Under the pieces are notes generated by a model, which saw only the letters and a list, made by a program, of their open reading frames with translations, ran no database searches and was not told the DNA's origin. The position numbers were made by a program, and so were the translations under genes. 64,000 nucleotides of DNA from Malus domestica (Eukaryota > Streptophyta > Magnoliopsida > Rosales > Rosaceae), in contig NC_091668.1 in NCBI RefSeq assembly GCF_042453785.1, positions 29,079,501-29,143,500 of the forward strand, given 5' to 3'. Below, piece by piece: positions 1 to 11,105 of this stretch (position 1 is the stretch's first letter; each line of letters begins with the position of its first letter).

Positions 1-195
1 TTCATGATTGCAGCTCGGTTCCTCATGTGCTGCGACAAATAGGGGTTCATATATGGTCTTTATGTTGTCTACGTCAATCCCTGCGAAAGCACAAGCATCA
101 TTGTCTGATTCAGGAAAGAATAAGCTTTGTATTGCTTCGAGTGTAATGAACATTGCCCGGGAGGTTAGTACGAACGGTTGAAACAACTTCTTTTA
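1..195 (-). other. Unidentified open frame running off the left edge
   Basis: Reading the minus strand from about 195 to 1 there is a stop-free frame of about 64 codons with varied, protein-like composition. It includes the stretches SRAMFITLEAIQSLFF and FAGIDVDNIKTIYEPLFV. It begins just after an in-frame stop and continues past the window edge, so it could be an internal or last exon or a decayed gene piece. I do not recognise the family. It lies downstream, on the same strand, of the isolated palmitoyltransferase exon at 538-675, but its sequence does not resemble that family. Chance openness over this length is possible. Confidence 0.25.
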
Positions 196-537
196 GAACC
201 CACTATGTAATTAGCTGTTCCTACCTTAGTTGTAGTTGTGGAAGCCGGGTTTTTCTATTTGTGTAGTGAAATGATCTCTAAAACGGGCTTAGGACCGCGG
301 GTAGCTGCTGTTGAAACAGAATTCATAGGCAACAGCGCCAGATAAGTACTTTGCTAACCGCAGATAAGGACTTCTTCACAAAGTGGCACAAGTGCTCATA
401 ACACACCACTCAAAACTTACATTTTACTCAACATCTAAACATAAAGCATTAAAACCAAAACTTCAATTCATCATCTTTCCCTCAATTTTCTCACCAACCA
501 AACAGACAATACCAAAAAACCGCTCCAAGAAGCTTAC

Positions 538-675
538 ATTTTTCTTAGATTCTTGATTGGAGACCGCACTATCTTCAACATCAGGAACGTAGGAAGCAGG
601 AACATGACCTGGGTTGGTGAGAACACAGCAAAAAAAGGAGAATAGGTAGAGAGATGCCAAGAAAGAGATTATGTG
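538..675 (-). pseudogene. Orphan DHHC palmitoyltransferase (PAT) exon
   Basis: The minus strand encodes a hydrophobic segment (LASLYLFSFFCCVLT) followed by NPGHVPASYVPDVEDS. The DPG-x-VP-x-x-x-x-PDVED pattern is characteristic of plant DHHC S-acyltransferases of the PAT13/15/16 type, where it sits between the second membrane span and the cysteine-rich DHHC domain. The exon ends at a consensus donor (AAT|gtaagc). No upstream or downstream PAT exon, and no DHHC domain, is visible in the neighbouring 500 bases, and the frame is closed by a stop a short way upstream. It is therefore read as a single captured or relict exon. A second PAT fragment, from a different part of the protein, lies inside the hAT-like element near 28.6-28.9 kb. 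Confidence 0.6.
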
Positions 676-759
676 CCTATGTTATGATGTGGTTGAGTCC
701 ATACTAAATGTATGAACTCAATGAAATAACCAATTCGAATTTAAAATTTAATAAAGTTA

Positions 760-925
760 TGCGGTTTCGGTTTCGAAGGGCTGGAATCGAAACCAAACTG
801 TTTTTCCCCTATTTGGTTCGGTTTTAAACCAAAACGGTTTTGAAACATCAAAACCAAACCGTTCGGTACTCTTCGATTTGGTTCGTGTTTCGGTTTCGAT
901 TTTTGGGTTCAAGTGCCCACCCCTA
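760..925. repeat. CGGTTTCGG-rich repeat with a hAT-like right end
   Basis: This stretch is built from short repeats of GGTTTCGG/GGTTCGG and their complements and ends in GCCCACCCCTA at 925. The same composition and nearly the same terminus (GAACCCACCCCTA) close the complete hAT-like element at 28298-29929. It is probably the right end of a related non-autonomous element. No matching left terminus or 8-bp target duplication was found in the first 760 bases, so the other end may lie outside the window or be lost. The orphan PAT exon at 538-675 would be internal to such an element. Confidence 0.45.
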
Positions 926-1581
926 ATTTTCACCCTTTCATCTCATCTCTCTCTCTCTTCTCTTCTGTCCTCCCTCCCTTCCTCCCTCACCACACTCGAT
1001 CGACTAGGCACTCCCTCCGCCATCTCTTCCCACAAATTCAGTCCACACAAATTAGATTCAATCATGTCTCAAGATTGCAACGCCAAACTCTCACTAGCAT
1101 CTATAGATCTGATCTCGAACGAAAAAGATGTTTAGAATCGAGCGAACTAAACCAAAACTGAGTCAATCTGCTTTTGTGCGGTTTTTCTTTAAAATTTTTG
1201 GTTCTCAAATTGAATCGAACTGTTTTCATCTCTAATTAAGTTTCCTAGGTAGCCACCTAGGTCAAATTAGCCTAGCTCCTACTAGGCCATGGGCTCCACC
1301 CATTCACTTGGGCTATTTGGTACGGTTGGAGCTGGCTTTTCCCCAAAAAATGCCAATTATCTAATATCTTGCAAATGGTGGAGTTGCTCTAAAAGTTGAG
1401 GATGTTATTTTTGAACGAAAAAATCTGAATCAAGCTGACACCTCCAAAATTTTTGATACTTACAAGAAGAGACTAATCAAAGAGATCGAAAATCAATCAA
1501 CTTTGCCTTCAACAAAACCCTAATTCCTAACCGAGAGAGTTTTGGAATTTGGTGCGGCAGACCGACAGATAATTTGAGAAA
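926..1581. other. Intergenic, no gene seen
   Basis: A CT-rich tract covers about 940-1010, followed by ordinary AT-rich sequence. Short open frames here are low-complexity serine/leucine readings of the CT tract and are not supported as genes. Confidence 0.5.
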
Positions 1582-1727
1582 GGGATGTGATATCTACATA
1601 CCATTTTTTACTTCTCCACATCTTTTTAGTTTTCGACTGTTGAATCAGATGAATTAAAGAAGATCAACGAACATAAATTAACAAGAGTGTGTAAAAAATA
1701 AAAATAGATGTGTGGATAGCACATCCT
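1582..1727. mobile_element. MITE, GGGTGTG-type (first copy)
   Basis: The segment opens with GGGATGTGATATC and closes with GTGTGGATAGCACATCC, imperfect inverted ends. Its interior (TTTTCGACTGTTGAATCAGA, then AAGAAGATCAACG) is shared with the better preserved copy at 56239-56390. That second copy has a 10-bp direct repeat at its ends, suggesting a Mutator-like non-autonomous element. Confidence 0.6.
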
Positions 1728-1970
1728 TTGATAAATTTCGTATTTTGATAGAGTTTGGGCTTCGGATGGATATACGAAAGACGAAGAGGTCATTTTTCGT
1801 ATTTTCATTCAATGAATAAAAAAAATAAAACATGACAAAGCCATCCTCCACACCTCCCAAAACCCCCGCGCACCAACACTAAAACCCATCAAAATTTTCC
1901 AGGAAAATCCTTCAGATTCCGGGAAAGTTGTCCTAAACCCCAACCTCCTTGTTCCGCCAGCAACCCAGAA

Positions 1971-4900
1971 ATGTCCATCTCCTTCTCCTCAAACTCCTTT
2001 CAACTCTTCTTTCATAAACCTTTCTTCTCTGTAAGACTCTCTCCATCTCCCTCTCTCTCCCCTGTCTCTCTCAAGTGTGATTTTGGGCTAATGGTTTCCA
2101 TTGCAGCAGCAGAGCAATTTTCAGAAGCAACAAGTAGCTGGGTTTTGGAGAAAGCCAGAGTCTTTGAGGAGGTTGGTGGTCAAAGCAGGCGCAAAAAAGA
2201 TATCTTTTGGTACAGAATGCAGGGATGCCTTACAAACTGGGATAGATAAACTTGCTGATGCTGTTTCCCTTACCTTAGGACCTAAAGGTATCTGGGTTTT
2301 CCTCCTTTTCAATTTTTATTACTCTGGGTGTTCGGCATTTTGGTTTTGTTTTCTTAATTATTTCGAAGGCTTATAGTTTTCTGTTATGAATATATTTTCG
2401 TATGGTGAACCATTGTTGCATGACTTTACAAGTATATGTTAGGAATTGTAGTTTCCTTGTCGAATACAATCGGTGCAGTTGATATAATTTGGTACCTTCT
2501 TCGGTCGGACTTGAACTTCTAGTTAAACGGTTTTGCTGAATATTGGTGTAGTGAAATGCCAAAAAGATTGCGGTGATCATGGAGTTCTAGGTAGATACCG
2601 TTTCCATTTTGTTGAATTATTAGAACAATCAATAGGAGGGTTCTTGATTGATAGTTGCATCTTAGTTGGTCAACCCTTGAGGTTATCTAGAATATCGATC
2701 ATTATGACACATACTTTTCCAAGGATTTGAAGTGTTTTATATTTGGAACAATGAGGCGTACATGAATCTTGTTGCCGGTTATATGTGATATGAAACTAAA
2801 AGATGCCCCAAATTTGAAAATAATGCAACTAATTTGTGTTTTTACACATTTACAAATAATTAGGTGGTTATGCGTTTACTTTGTTGATTGATCTTAAGTG
2901 AAACATGCAGGACGTAATGTTGTTCTTTCTGAGTCTGAAAAACTGAAAGTGATAAATGATGGTGTAACAATTGTTCAGTCCATAGAGCTATCAGATACAA
3001 TTGAGAACGTGGGAGCGATGCTAATCCAAGAGGTTGTTCTTGGTTGCTAGATAATTCTCTTACTGAATCTTATCTTGATGCATTTCCAAGCATAAAATTA
3101 GAAAGATTAGATCTTTACTTTCGTACTTGCAGGTTGCAAAGAAAATGAATAATTTGGCAGGTGATGGTACCACCACTGCTGTCATTTTGACAAGAGAAAT
3201 GATCAGAGGTGGACTTTTGGCAGTAGCTTTTGGAGCTAACCCAATTTCTTTGAAGAAAGGAATGGATAAGACTGTAAATGAACTGGTCAAGATCTTGAAG
3301 GAGAAGAGTCTTCCAGTAAAAGGAAGGAATGACATTAAAGGTGATCATTTCTTGTCATTCAAATTACATAAAATCACATTCCGCGTTGTTTTTTCCCTTC
3401 TCGTATCTCTTATGGATATAATGTCAAGAGTCTTTTCCCCTTTTTTCAGCTGTAGCTTCAATTTCTGCTGGAAATGACAAGTTCATCGGTAATTTGATTG
3501 CTGAAGCTATAGAAAAGATTGGACCTGATGGAGTAATCTCAATTGAGTCATCCTCGTCATTTGAAACGTCTGTTTTAGTTGAAGAAGGGCTGAAGGTAAT
3601 GAAATGATTTTTGCCCAGTAAAAAATATGACAATGTATATAAACTTCTGAATTTAAAATTGAGTTATTCAGATTACAGAAATCTTCATAGAAATTAATGA
3701 GGATAAGGTTTTTATGATCGTTTGCCAGATATGTATGCTTAGTTGCTTACATATTTTGTTATCCTAATCACAAAACAAAAATTCAAAACTAGAGTTGGGC
3801 TCTGGTTGATTGTTTTATTCTTTTAGTTTCTATTAGAATTCTTGTTTACATATTCAAATTAATGCACTATTATTTTTTGTTCAGTACAGTTTGACAAGGG
3901 ATACATGTCCTCCCACTTCATTACGAACCAGGAAAAATCTCTTGTGGAGTTTGACAAAGCTAAGGTCCTAGTAACTGATCACAAGATCTCAACTGTTAGA
4001 GAAATTGTTCCTTTATTGGAAAAGACAACCCAACTGAGTATCCCGCTGCTAATCATTGCAGAGGATATCTCAAAGCAAGTACTGGAAACACTAGTGGTGA
4101 ACAAAAAGCAGGGTTTACTTAAAGTCGCTGTTGTTAAATGTCCTGGATTTGCAGAGGGGAAAAAAGCTATTCTGCAAGATATTGCACTTATGACAGGTGA
4201 ACATATTCATCACATGCCGACCTTCATTTATCTTTTTCACATGCTTCTGAGATTTATTCAGCACACTTTATAACAACATGGGCCATGATGATTATGTAAA
4301 TCTCATTTATCAAACGTATTGGTCTACTAGTTTAAAAAATTCCATGGCTGCCTTCAAAGTCTATGAAAGAACATCGTTTTTCAAACTTGGTGAGAACTAT
4401 AGGTTCTTTACCTCAGACTACTAATACTTCTGCATGACGGTATTAGTATATTTGTTCTGTGTCAGCAAAAATAAATAATCAAAATCGCAACTTTCAGGTG
4501 CTGATTTTCTCTCTGGAGATTTTGGTTTGACCCTTGAGAGTGCAACATCAGATCAACTTGGAATTGCAAGAAAAGTGAAAATAACAAGTAATTCAACAAC
4601 GATAGTTGCAGACCCTTCTACTAAAGCTGAGATTCAGGCAAGAATATTACAGATCAAGAAGGATCTGGCAGAAACAGAAAATGCACACCTGTCGAGAAAG
4701 CTCTCTGAAAGAATTGCCAAACTTTGCGGTGGAGTTGCTGTAATTAAGGTCTGCAATATGGAAGAGCTACAATGTCAGATACAATGCGTAGAAATGTCTT
4801 CTATTTTTATTTTTATACATTCCTTATGCTGATTGTCCATTCGTGCTGGAAATTAGGAAAAGCTTATGTTTGTGCATTTGTGCTGCAAAGTAGTAATTAT

Positions 4901-6284
4901 AAATGAATCTCTTTGATTACTGTTCTTTTTCGGAGTTCTATTTTTATCATGATTTTATTATTAACTGATTTTCATGTGCCATAGGTAGGAGCACATACTG
5001 AGTTAGAACTTGAAGATCGCAAACTCAGAATTGAAGATGCAAAGAACGCTACATTTGCTGCTATGGAGGAAGGAGTGGTGCCTGGTGGTGGTGCCACATA
5101 TGTACATCTCTCAGAATTTATTCCTACCATAAAGAATTCTATGGAAGATTTAGATGAGCAGATTGGTGCTGACCTTGTAGCAAAGGTGAGGGCCTCCTTT
5201 TCTCACCTTTACTCACACGTACAATTAGGCACACTATCAATCCACATGCACATATACACGCCCACATGGCCCCTACAGGCATCTATCTGTATATAGGGCA
5301 AGAAAGAGGAGAAAAGTCCACAGTGTTGCCGAGTCTTTTCACTCTTTGTTGTTGCACCTATCATCCAATGTTCAGTTTTCCTCGGAAGGTGACACATGGT
5401 TCTATGGTTAGACCTTATGTTAAACAACAGGCAACATCAGTTGAGTCAGTAATAGTTCTATGGTTAGACCTTATGTTAAACAACAGGCAACATCAGTTGA
5501 GTCAGTACGCTCTTGATGTTCTTACCAACACGGAATTGAAATTTTCTACACACACAGAAAAAGCCTAAGCTACTTCTCAGAAAAATCATTATGCGATTGG
5601 CCTCTTTCATTGGATTTGAAAGTCTTTAGCTGCTACAATCCATTGATTAGAGGGTTAAAATTTTATTTAATAGCGTAGTCATGTCAACTTTAATTAAAAA
5701 GCATATAGTTTGAACTTTGGATAGGAGATAGCATAAGGCTTGTCTGATATCATTTGTGTTCGTAGAAATTAAATTGTTGAGTTAATATGGTGAATTAAAT
5801 TGGCAAAGATATTGAAGCGAAAGATATATTTCAAATTTCTTTTTTATGTTGAAATTTTAGCCTAGGATGCAAAATTTTGAACTAAATTTTTATGCCTAAA
5901 TGCGTTATCTTTGTATAAAAATTTAATATTTCAGTTATGCCTTGTTGAAGGCCTATACCGTTTTCATGCAAAAAAAATCTGTCTCGAATGCAGGCTCTAC
6001 TTGCTCCTGCAAAAGCAATTGCAACTAATGCAGGGGATGATGGAGAAGTTGTTGTGGAGAAGACTAAAAGTTCTGATTGGAGAGTTGGGTACAATGCAAT
6101 GACAGGAAACTATGAAGATCTCCCAGATGCGGGAGTTATAGATCCTTGTAGGGTTTCAAGATGTGCCCTTCAAATTGCAGCCTCCATTGCCGGAGTGATT
6201 CTTACAACTCAAGCTGTATTGGTGGAGAAAACAAAGAAGAAAAAGCCAGCTGTTCCTTTTGTTCCGGGAATAACTCCTCAGTAA
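1971..6284 (+). CDS. CPN60A2: Chloroplast chaperonin 60 alpha-type subunit (Cpn60-alpha2-like)
   Basis: Nine exons are inferred: 1971-2030, 2107-2287, 2911-3032, 3133-3340, 3450-3595, 3890-4196, 4498-4748, 4985-5185 and 5994-6284. All junctions are GT-AG and in phase, giving 588 residues. The protein is a GroEL-type ATPase fold: LGPKG and NDGVTI near the nucleotide pocket, AGDGTTTA (ATP phosphate binding), apical KGYMSSHF, and the catalytic aspartate in RIEDAKNA followed by EEGVVPGGG. The N-terminal ~45 residues are Ser/Phe-rich and basic, like a plastid transit peptide. [19 protein letters not shown] and [10 protein letters not shown] match the plastid alpha class, not beta. Departures from canonical alpha1 (CPGFAEGKK in place of APGFGERRK, a Lys-rich tail ending GITPQ) suggest the divergent alpha2 paralogue, known in Arabidopsis as EMB3007. 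The role is plastid protein folding in mixed alpha/beta rings. Subclass assignment is by eye. Confidence 0.88.
5399..5506. repeat. Tandem duplication in intron 8 of the chaperonin gene
   Basis: A 52-base unit starting GTTCTATGGTTAGACC and ending GAGTCAGT occurs at 5399-5450 and again, apparently identical, at 5455-5506 (period 56). Perfect identity suggests a recent event. It lies wholly in an intron and does not affect coding. Confidence 0.9.
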
Positions 6285-7005
6285 ACACAGTCAAGAGAGT
6301 TGCATGAAAGCTGAGGAAGAGGCGAACTGGAATTTCATATCCCATGCTGTGCAACCAAGCTTCGGAACTCAAGTACAAGTTCTTGTGGATATGATATGAA
6401 GATGAAACAAGCTTTGAACGCTGTGACAAAGAATCTGTTAGGAATCGGAATTTTATACGTGAGGTTGAACATATGCAATCAAGATTTTGTATACGTTCGC
6501 GGCCAGCCTTTCAGTTGATATGTTTTTGCCCAAGTTGTAAACTGTGTTCCTACCAATCAAGGATTTGTTCATCTATAAACAGTTGTTGCTTGTACATTTG
6601 CTCGTGTACTTGTTACTGATAAAATAGACAATGAAAACCGTCGTTTTTGGATTGAACTCCGAACGTTAGTTGAGCAGGTACAACAACAATTTACCCATTA
6701 CTTAACAAAGAGTAATGCTAGGATGCATACAACCATCATCCAATAAGATATCACCAATATCTAGCGGAGGTGTAGCAACAAAAGCAATAATAAATACAGA
6801 TACTGCAGTCAATAAAGTAGGGATCATCAAAACACCAAACCATCCAATGTAAAGACTGTTTTTAGTGCTGGTTATCCAGTTACAAATTTGTCACTTGTCA
6901 TGTCAAATGGTATACTAATGTAGTATTAAATTATGATATTTCTAGCATTTTCTTCGAAAATGTTACTCTTACTTAATGGAACCTACTTCCATAGCTTTTT
7001 AGCTA

Positions 7006-7223
7006 AAAAGGTCATTGAAATTAACATAACTCATCACTTTGATCCTTGAGATTTAAAGTCGATAAAAGTGGTTCCTAAGATTGTCCACAGTCAATCATTT
7101 TGGTCATTTCGTAAAAAAATTTCGTTGACTATGGACAATCTTAAGAATCACTTTTATTGATTTTAAATTTCACCGATCAAAATGAAGAGTTATGTTAATC
7201 TCATAGACTATTTTGGCTAAAAT
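7006..7223. mobile_element. MITE, long imperfect palindrome
   Basis: TTTTAGCTAAAAAGGTCA at the left and TATTTTGGCTAAAA at the right are inverted complements. The pairing continues inward through AACATAACTC, GATAAAAGTG and AAGATTGTCCA, so most of the 218 bases can fold as one hairpin. The same family (ATCATTTTGATCC motif) recurs at 19842-20110. Confidence 0.75.
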
Positions 7224-7698
7224 GCATACTTGTATTGGTGGGTGGGCCTTACTTCTGATGGAGAAATGTCTCGTACAAATGTGGCAAGAAAAATGTGATA
7301 ACTTATAATATATGTAACATTACTCATTATTTAATGGAAGTTAACAAAAATGCTACTCTTACCATATTTTCCATACCATATTTGTACCATCTATTTAATA
7401 AAAATGAAACCCATATGTGTTGGTGGACCTTACCTCTATTAGAATAATGGTATAAATGTGGTATGAAAAATGTGATAAGTGTAGCATTACTCAGAAAGTT
7501 AAAACTATATATGACTTTGCATCGAATTTGAATCATTCTTTGCTTGGTTGAGTTGATAAGAAGACGCCATAACGAAAAGCATGCAGAAATCCAAACTGGA
7601 GTTTTAGTAAAAAGAATCTCCAACTGTATCACCCAAAGCCATCCTTTTCTCTACCTTCATCCCTTCACAAAACTTGCCTGGCTATACATAAACTATAC

Positions 7699-7722
7699 AT
7701 ATATATATATATATATATATAT
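7699..7722. repeat. (AT)12 microsatellite upstream of the RING gene
   Basis: An uninterrupted run of AT dinucleotides lies about 55 bases before the chosen start codon, preceded by TATACATAAACTATACAT. It probably lies in the promoter or 5' UTR and could vary in length between individuals. Confidence 0.85.
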
Positions 7723-7777
7723 CCTCCCCTTCTTCTTCTTCCCTTGGGCAAACAAAATCTCGTTCGAATTCCGAAAA

Positions 7778-9122
7778 ATGTCACTGCAGGCTCATCGTCC
7801 TCGTGTTACTGTCAACGGAATAAGAAGAATGAGAACACACCGTTACTTCTGGTGCCAACATTGCCAACGTACCATAAGGATTGCCTCTTCCAACCCATAT
7901 ACAATTCTATGTCCCTACTGCTCCACCGAGTTCAACCATGAGCTCGATGTAGCAAATCCTAGGCTTGCCGATCATCTTATTACAGGCCTAGAACAACCAC
8001 CCTCCCCTGCTGCCCGGTTACTGGAGTCCTTGTCTCTCGCCCTCGATTCAAGGCTTCCAAGAGCTCGATGGCAGACGGAAAACGAAGACGAACGATTGTC
8101 TTGGATCACCCTCCGATTTGATAGACCACCTCGCACTCCGCGACTCCAAGTTTCTGCGTCATCAGAAAACGTTGTGCCTCGACCAAATTATAATCGCGAG
8201 GATGGCGCTTTTGAGGATGCGGTAAGAGATGTTACTGGAGAGACTTGGACTGTTGAGAATGACCGTCCAGGCCCCCCTCCGGCAGCAACTTCTGCCATTC
8301 GAGCTTTGCCATTGGTGACAGTCTCGGAAGGGCAGTTAGCGAACGAGCCCAGTTGCCCCGTGTGCAAGGAAGCGTTCGAGGTTGGTGGGGAAGTGAGGGA
8401 GATGCCATGCAAGCACGTCTACCATTCTGATTGCATACTCCCTTGGCTTCACATCCACAATACTTGTCCGGTTTGCCGCTACGAGCTTCGAACAGCCGGC
8501 AGCTGTAACCCTAATGACGATTACTATGGAGATGAGGAGGAGGTGACTGAAAGCCCAGATATTTGGGGGTGGTGGAATCACTTCATATCCTTCTGGCCAT
8601 TTTCTGCATTGGTTAATTGGACGCAACGTTACTTGGATAACCAACAACGTACTGGAGGTAATTTTCTACTTTCAAGTTTGAACATTTTAGATAGTATTAA
8701 AATATCGGTACCGGTAGAAATATTGATATGCATATTTGTGAAAGTATTGATAGATGTATCGATATCAGTTGTTTTCGATGAAAATGATGAAAACTTGTTT
8801 AAAACGTGAACTTTAAAATGAACGGTAGAAAATGTTAAAAACTGGTATAGACAAAATATAAAAAAAATTCCAATATTTAATATGGGTTGAAGTTTAGACT
8901 TCATCATCTTTCTATATCTTTATCTAATGGTTTTGATATTTTTACCTGAAATAAATATCGACCATATTGAAAAAAAATTTAAACAATAATTGCAAGTTTG
9001 AAATGAAAATTCTGATTTCGACGCTTATGTTTTTGTTTTTTAAATGAGTTTTTTTGTATCGTGCAGACAGAACCTGGTGGTCCCTCTTGGATGATTCTAT
9101 AGGACATTTGTTCCTTAATTGA
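7778..9122 (+). CDS. RING-H2 E3 ubiquitin ligase with N-terminal zinc ribbon
   Basis: Two exons, 7778-8657 and 9067-9122, join in phase (GGA G|AC AGA) to give 311 residues ending in LLDDSIGHLFLN. Residues ~22-50 hold CxxC (WCQHC) and CPYC, the zinc-ribbon found at the front of plant BCA2/RDUF-type ligases. Residues ~192-235 form a C3H2C3 RING: CPVC, then CKHVYHSDC, then CPVC. An acidic segment and an aromatic Trp-rich tail follow. The ATG at 7778 is chosen because the upstream in-frame extension only translates the AT microsatellite and leader. Without splicing the frame would run into intron sequence and stop at 8809 with an unlike tail; the acceptor at 9066 (gtgcag) gives a more family-like WW-containing end. 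The predicted role is E2-dependent substrate ubiquitination; substrates are unknown. Confidence 0.85.
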
Positions 9123-9184
9123 GCTGGTAAACCGCAAAACATATTACAAAAATTTGTGAATTACTTTTCTTCAAGCACGCATTG

Positions 9185-9412
9185 AAAGATGTATGGTTTG
9201 TTTGATATTATTTTTAAAATGATTGGAAACACTTTAGATTCTAAAAACACCGCTTTGTACAAGAAGCATCAATTGCATGAAGCAATAAAGTATTTTTTCC
9301 ATAATTCATTTGCATTTTTACCAATGATTAGTTCTAAAAGCACTTTTAACCATTTTAAAAGAACTTCTAAACGATCTTTTAATTTGGCAGGTAAATCCGA
9401 ACTAATAAATTA
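9185..9412. mobile_element. Degraded Tourist-type MITE
   Basis: The stretch has the layout of the intact element at 40399-40623: TGGTTTGTTTG at one end, AAAAGCAC repeated internally, and TTTAAAAG motifs near the other end. The terminal inverted repeats have decayed and no clear target duplication remains. Confidence 0.45.
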
Positions 9413-11020
9413 GAAAATTAGAAAAATTTTGTTGGTATTAAACTTTTCTTTTTCCTTTTATTTTTCTTTTTGTCTAATTCTGTTATGTATTAATCCTCCA
9501 TTATTTTCATTTCTTGTATTTGTTGCAGTTTCTTTTTAGAACAGATTGTACAATTTGGAGCACTTTTAATTAGTTTGATGGATTCAATTTATCAAAGAAT
9601 TGTGATTGTCCATAAGAAATCAGAAGGAAAAAAATTATGTTTGTTCATTGACGTTTTAAGATTTATACAATCAACCTATTTAGTAAAATGAGACTGTTGT
9701 TGTTGTTCAGTCCTCAAATAACATTGTACATAAACTAAAGAAAAGAAATATACCTCTGTCATCTCTAATTCCATTATTCATATATACTGTTGCTTCTCTC
9801 TATCTTTTTTCTTTTGGAAAAAAAAAATTACACATAAGACAATATGTCAATTTCAAATTCCTTAAACTAAAATGAAAACTAGCTAGCTCTAGCTAATAAA
9901 AAATCATATATACATTTTTTATAGGGCTAACTATGTTTTGAGGTAATTTTTAAAATGGGTCATGAGGTTTAGTTTTCTCACATTGCCCCCTAAGTTTTTG
10001 AAGTTGTATCAATGTTACCTTTGAATTTACATCTAAATATCTTTTAAGTTGATGAGTTTTTTTAGTCAATATGGTGCAAATGTGGTTTACATGTCATCGC
10101 AAGTGTATTCAGTTGAGATGTTGAGGGATTTTAATTAAGTTTCTAGAGATTCTATATAAAATTTTGAGTGAATTTTCTCAAATTCTCAAGGACAGATGTG
10201 AGATTTAAGAATGCTTAGAATGCATTATGAAACCTCTCTAATTCCCTTGAATTTCTCAACTTTTTAAAATATATTAAATCAATTTCTAATCGAATAGACC
10301 TAGAATGTTATAAACTCCTTTAAAATTCTGATTGTATACACCTAAACTTTGAAGAGAATTATTTAAAATCCTGATTGAATACCCCTGAATTTCTAAAAAG
10401 AATTAAAATCACTCAAAATCCCAATTGAATATATCCCCTAAATTTATAAGGATTTCATGCTCACTTTGTCATCAATTTAATAAAGCTTCAAATAATTTAT
10501 TACACAAAAGGTGTAAAAAAAGTAATGCTAGGTAGACTAAATTTGGAAACTAAATGATGTGTCACCAATAAAAAATAAGCACGTTAATCAAATAATCCAA
10601 TCATTAACTTCCATGTCATTTAGAGGGGGAGTAGTCAAATGAGGATTTTAAAGTATTTTAAAAGACTTTAGAATCATGGTGTAGTCAACTAGGATTTTAA
10701 AATATTTTAAAAGAATCCATTCAAATACAGGGATAGTCAATTAAAGGATTTTAAAAGACTTTAGAATCCTAGTGTAGTCAACTATGATTTTAAAGGATTT
10801 TTATAGAGTCCATGCAAATTTATAGATATTAAAACATTCATAGATTTTGAAGGATTTCTTTCAATAAGAGATTTTGTAGGATTTGAGAAGGGATTATAAA
10901 AAAGGTCGTACCCAGTGCACAAAGCTCCCGCTTTGATTTTAAAAATAAAAATAAAAAATGTTCTGGCATATACTAGTATTTTTACTACAACGGTATTATT
11001 TGCACTAAAATATTGGAAGA
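9413..11020. other. AT-rich intergenic DNA with repetitive segments
   Basis: No gene is visible. From about 10620 to 10810 the sequence repeats the phrase GTAGTCAACTAGGATTTTAAA and close variants (TAGTCAA-x-GATTTTAAA), followed by GACTTTAGAATC, in three tandem-like units. From 10120 to 10440 related phrases containing AATTCTCAA and GATTGAATA recur. These look like decayed MITE-class repeats with no intact ends. Confidence 0.45.
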
Positions 11021-11105
11021 GTAGGGTAAATGGTAACACACCCTCTCTGTATTATGAAAAACAACTCGTATACTCTCTCAGTTGTGTATATCCTGCCTGT
11101 ATCTG

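Larger units (their letters stand above)
6285..7777. other. 3' UTR of the chaperonin gene, then intergenic
   Basis: Sequence to about 6650 is the likely 3' UTR and terminator. Beyond it is AT-rich DNA holding one clear MITE (7006-7223), and the RING gene promoter and 5' UTR from about 7500. A local repeat (ATGTGATAA followed by TAACATTACTCA, near 7294 and 7470) is present. No further gene is visible. Confidence 0.55.

Noticed and set aside
878-1135. Overlapping 82-85 codon frames in the CT-rich tract
   Set aside because: Serine/leucine/proline readings of a low-complexity tract.
1971-6284. Assignment as a Cpn60 beta-type subunit
   Set aside because: Initially considered because of sequence divergence, but [29 protein letters not shown] and the C-terminal domain follow the alpha class.
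7544-7777. 78-codon N-terminal extension of the RING protein
   Set aside because: The extension translates leader DNA and the AT microsatellite (YIYIYI); the zinc ribbon starts soon after the ATG at 7778.
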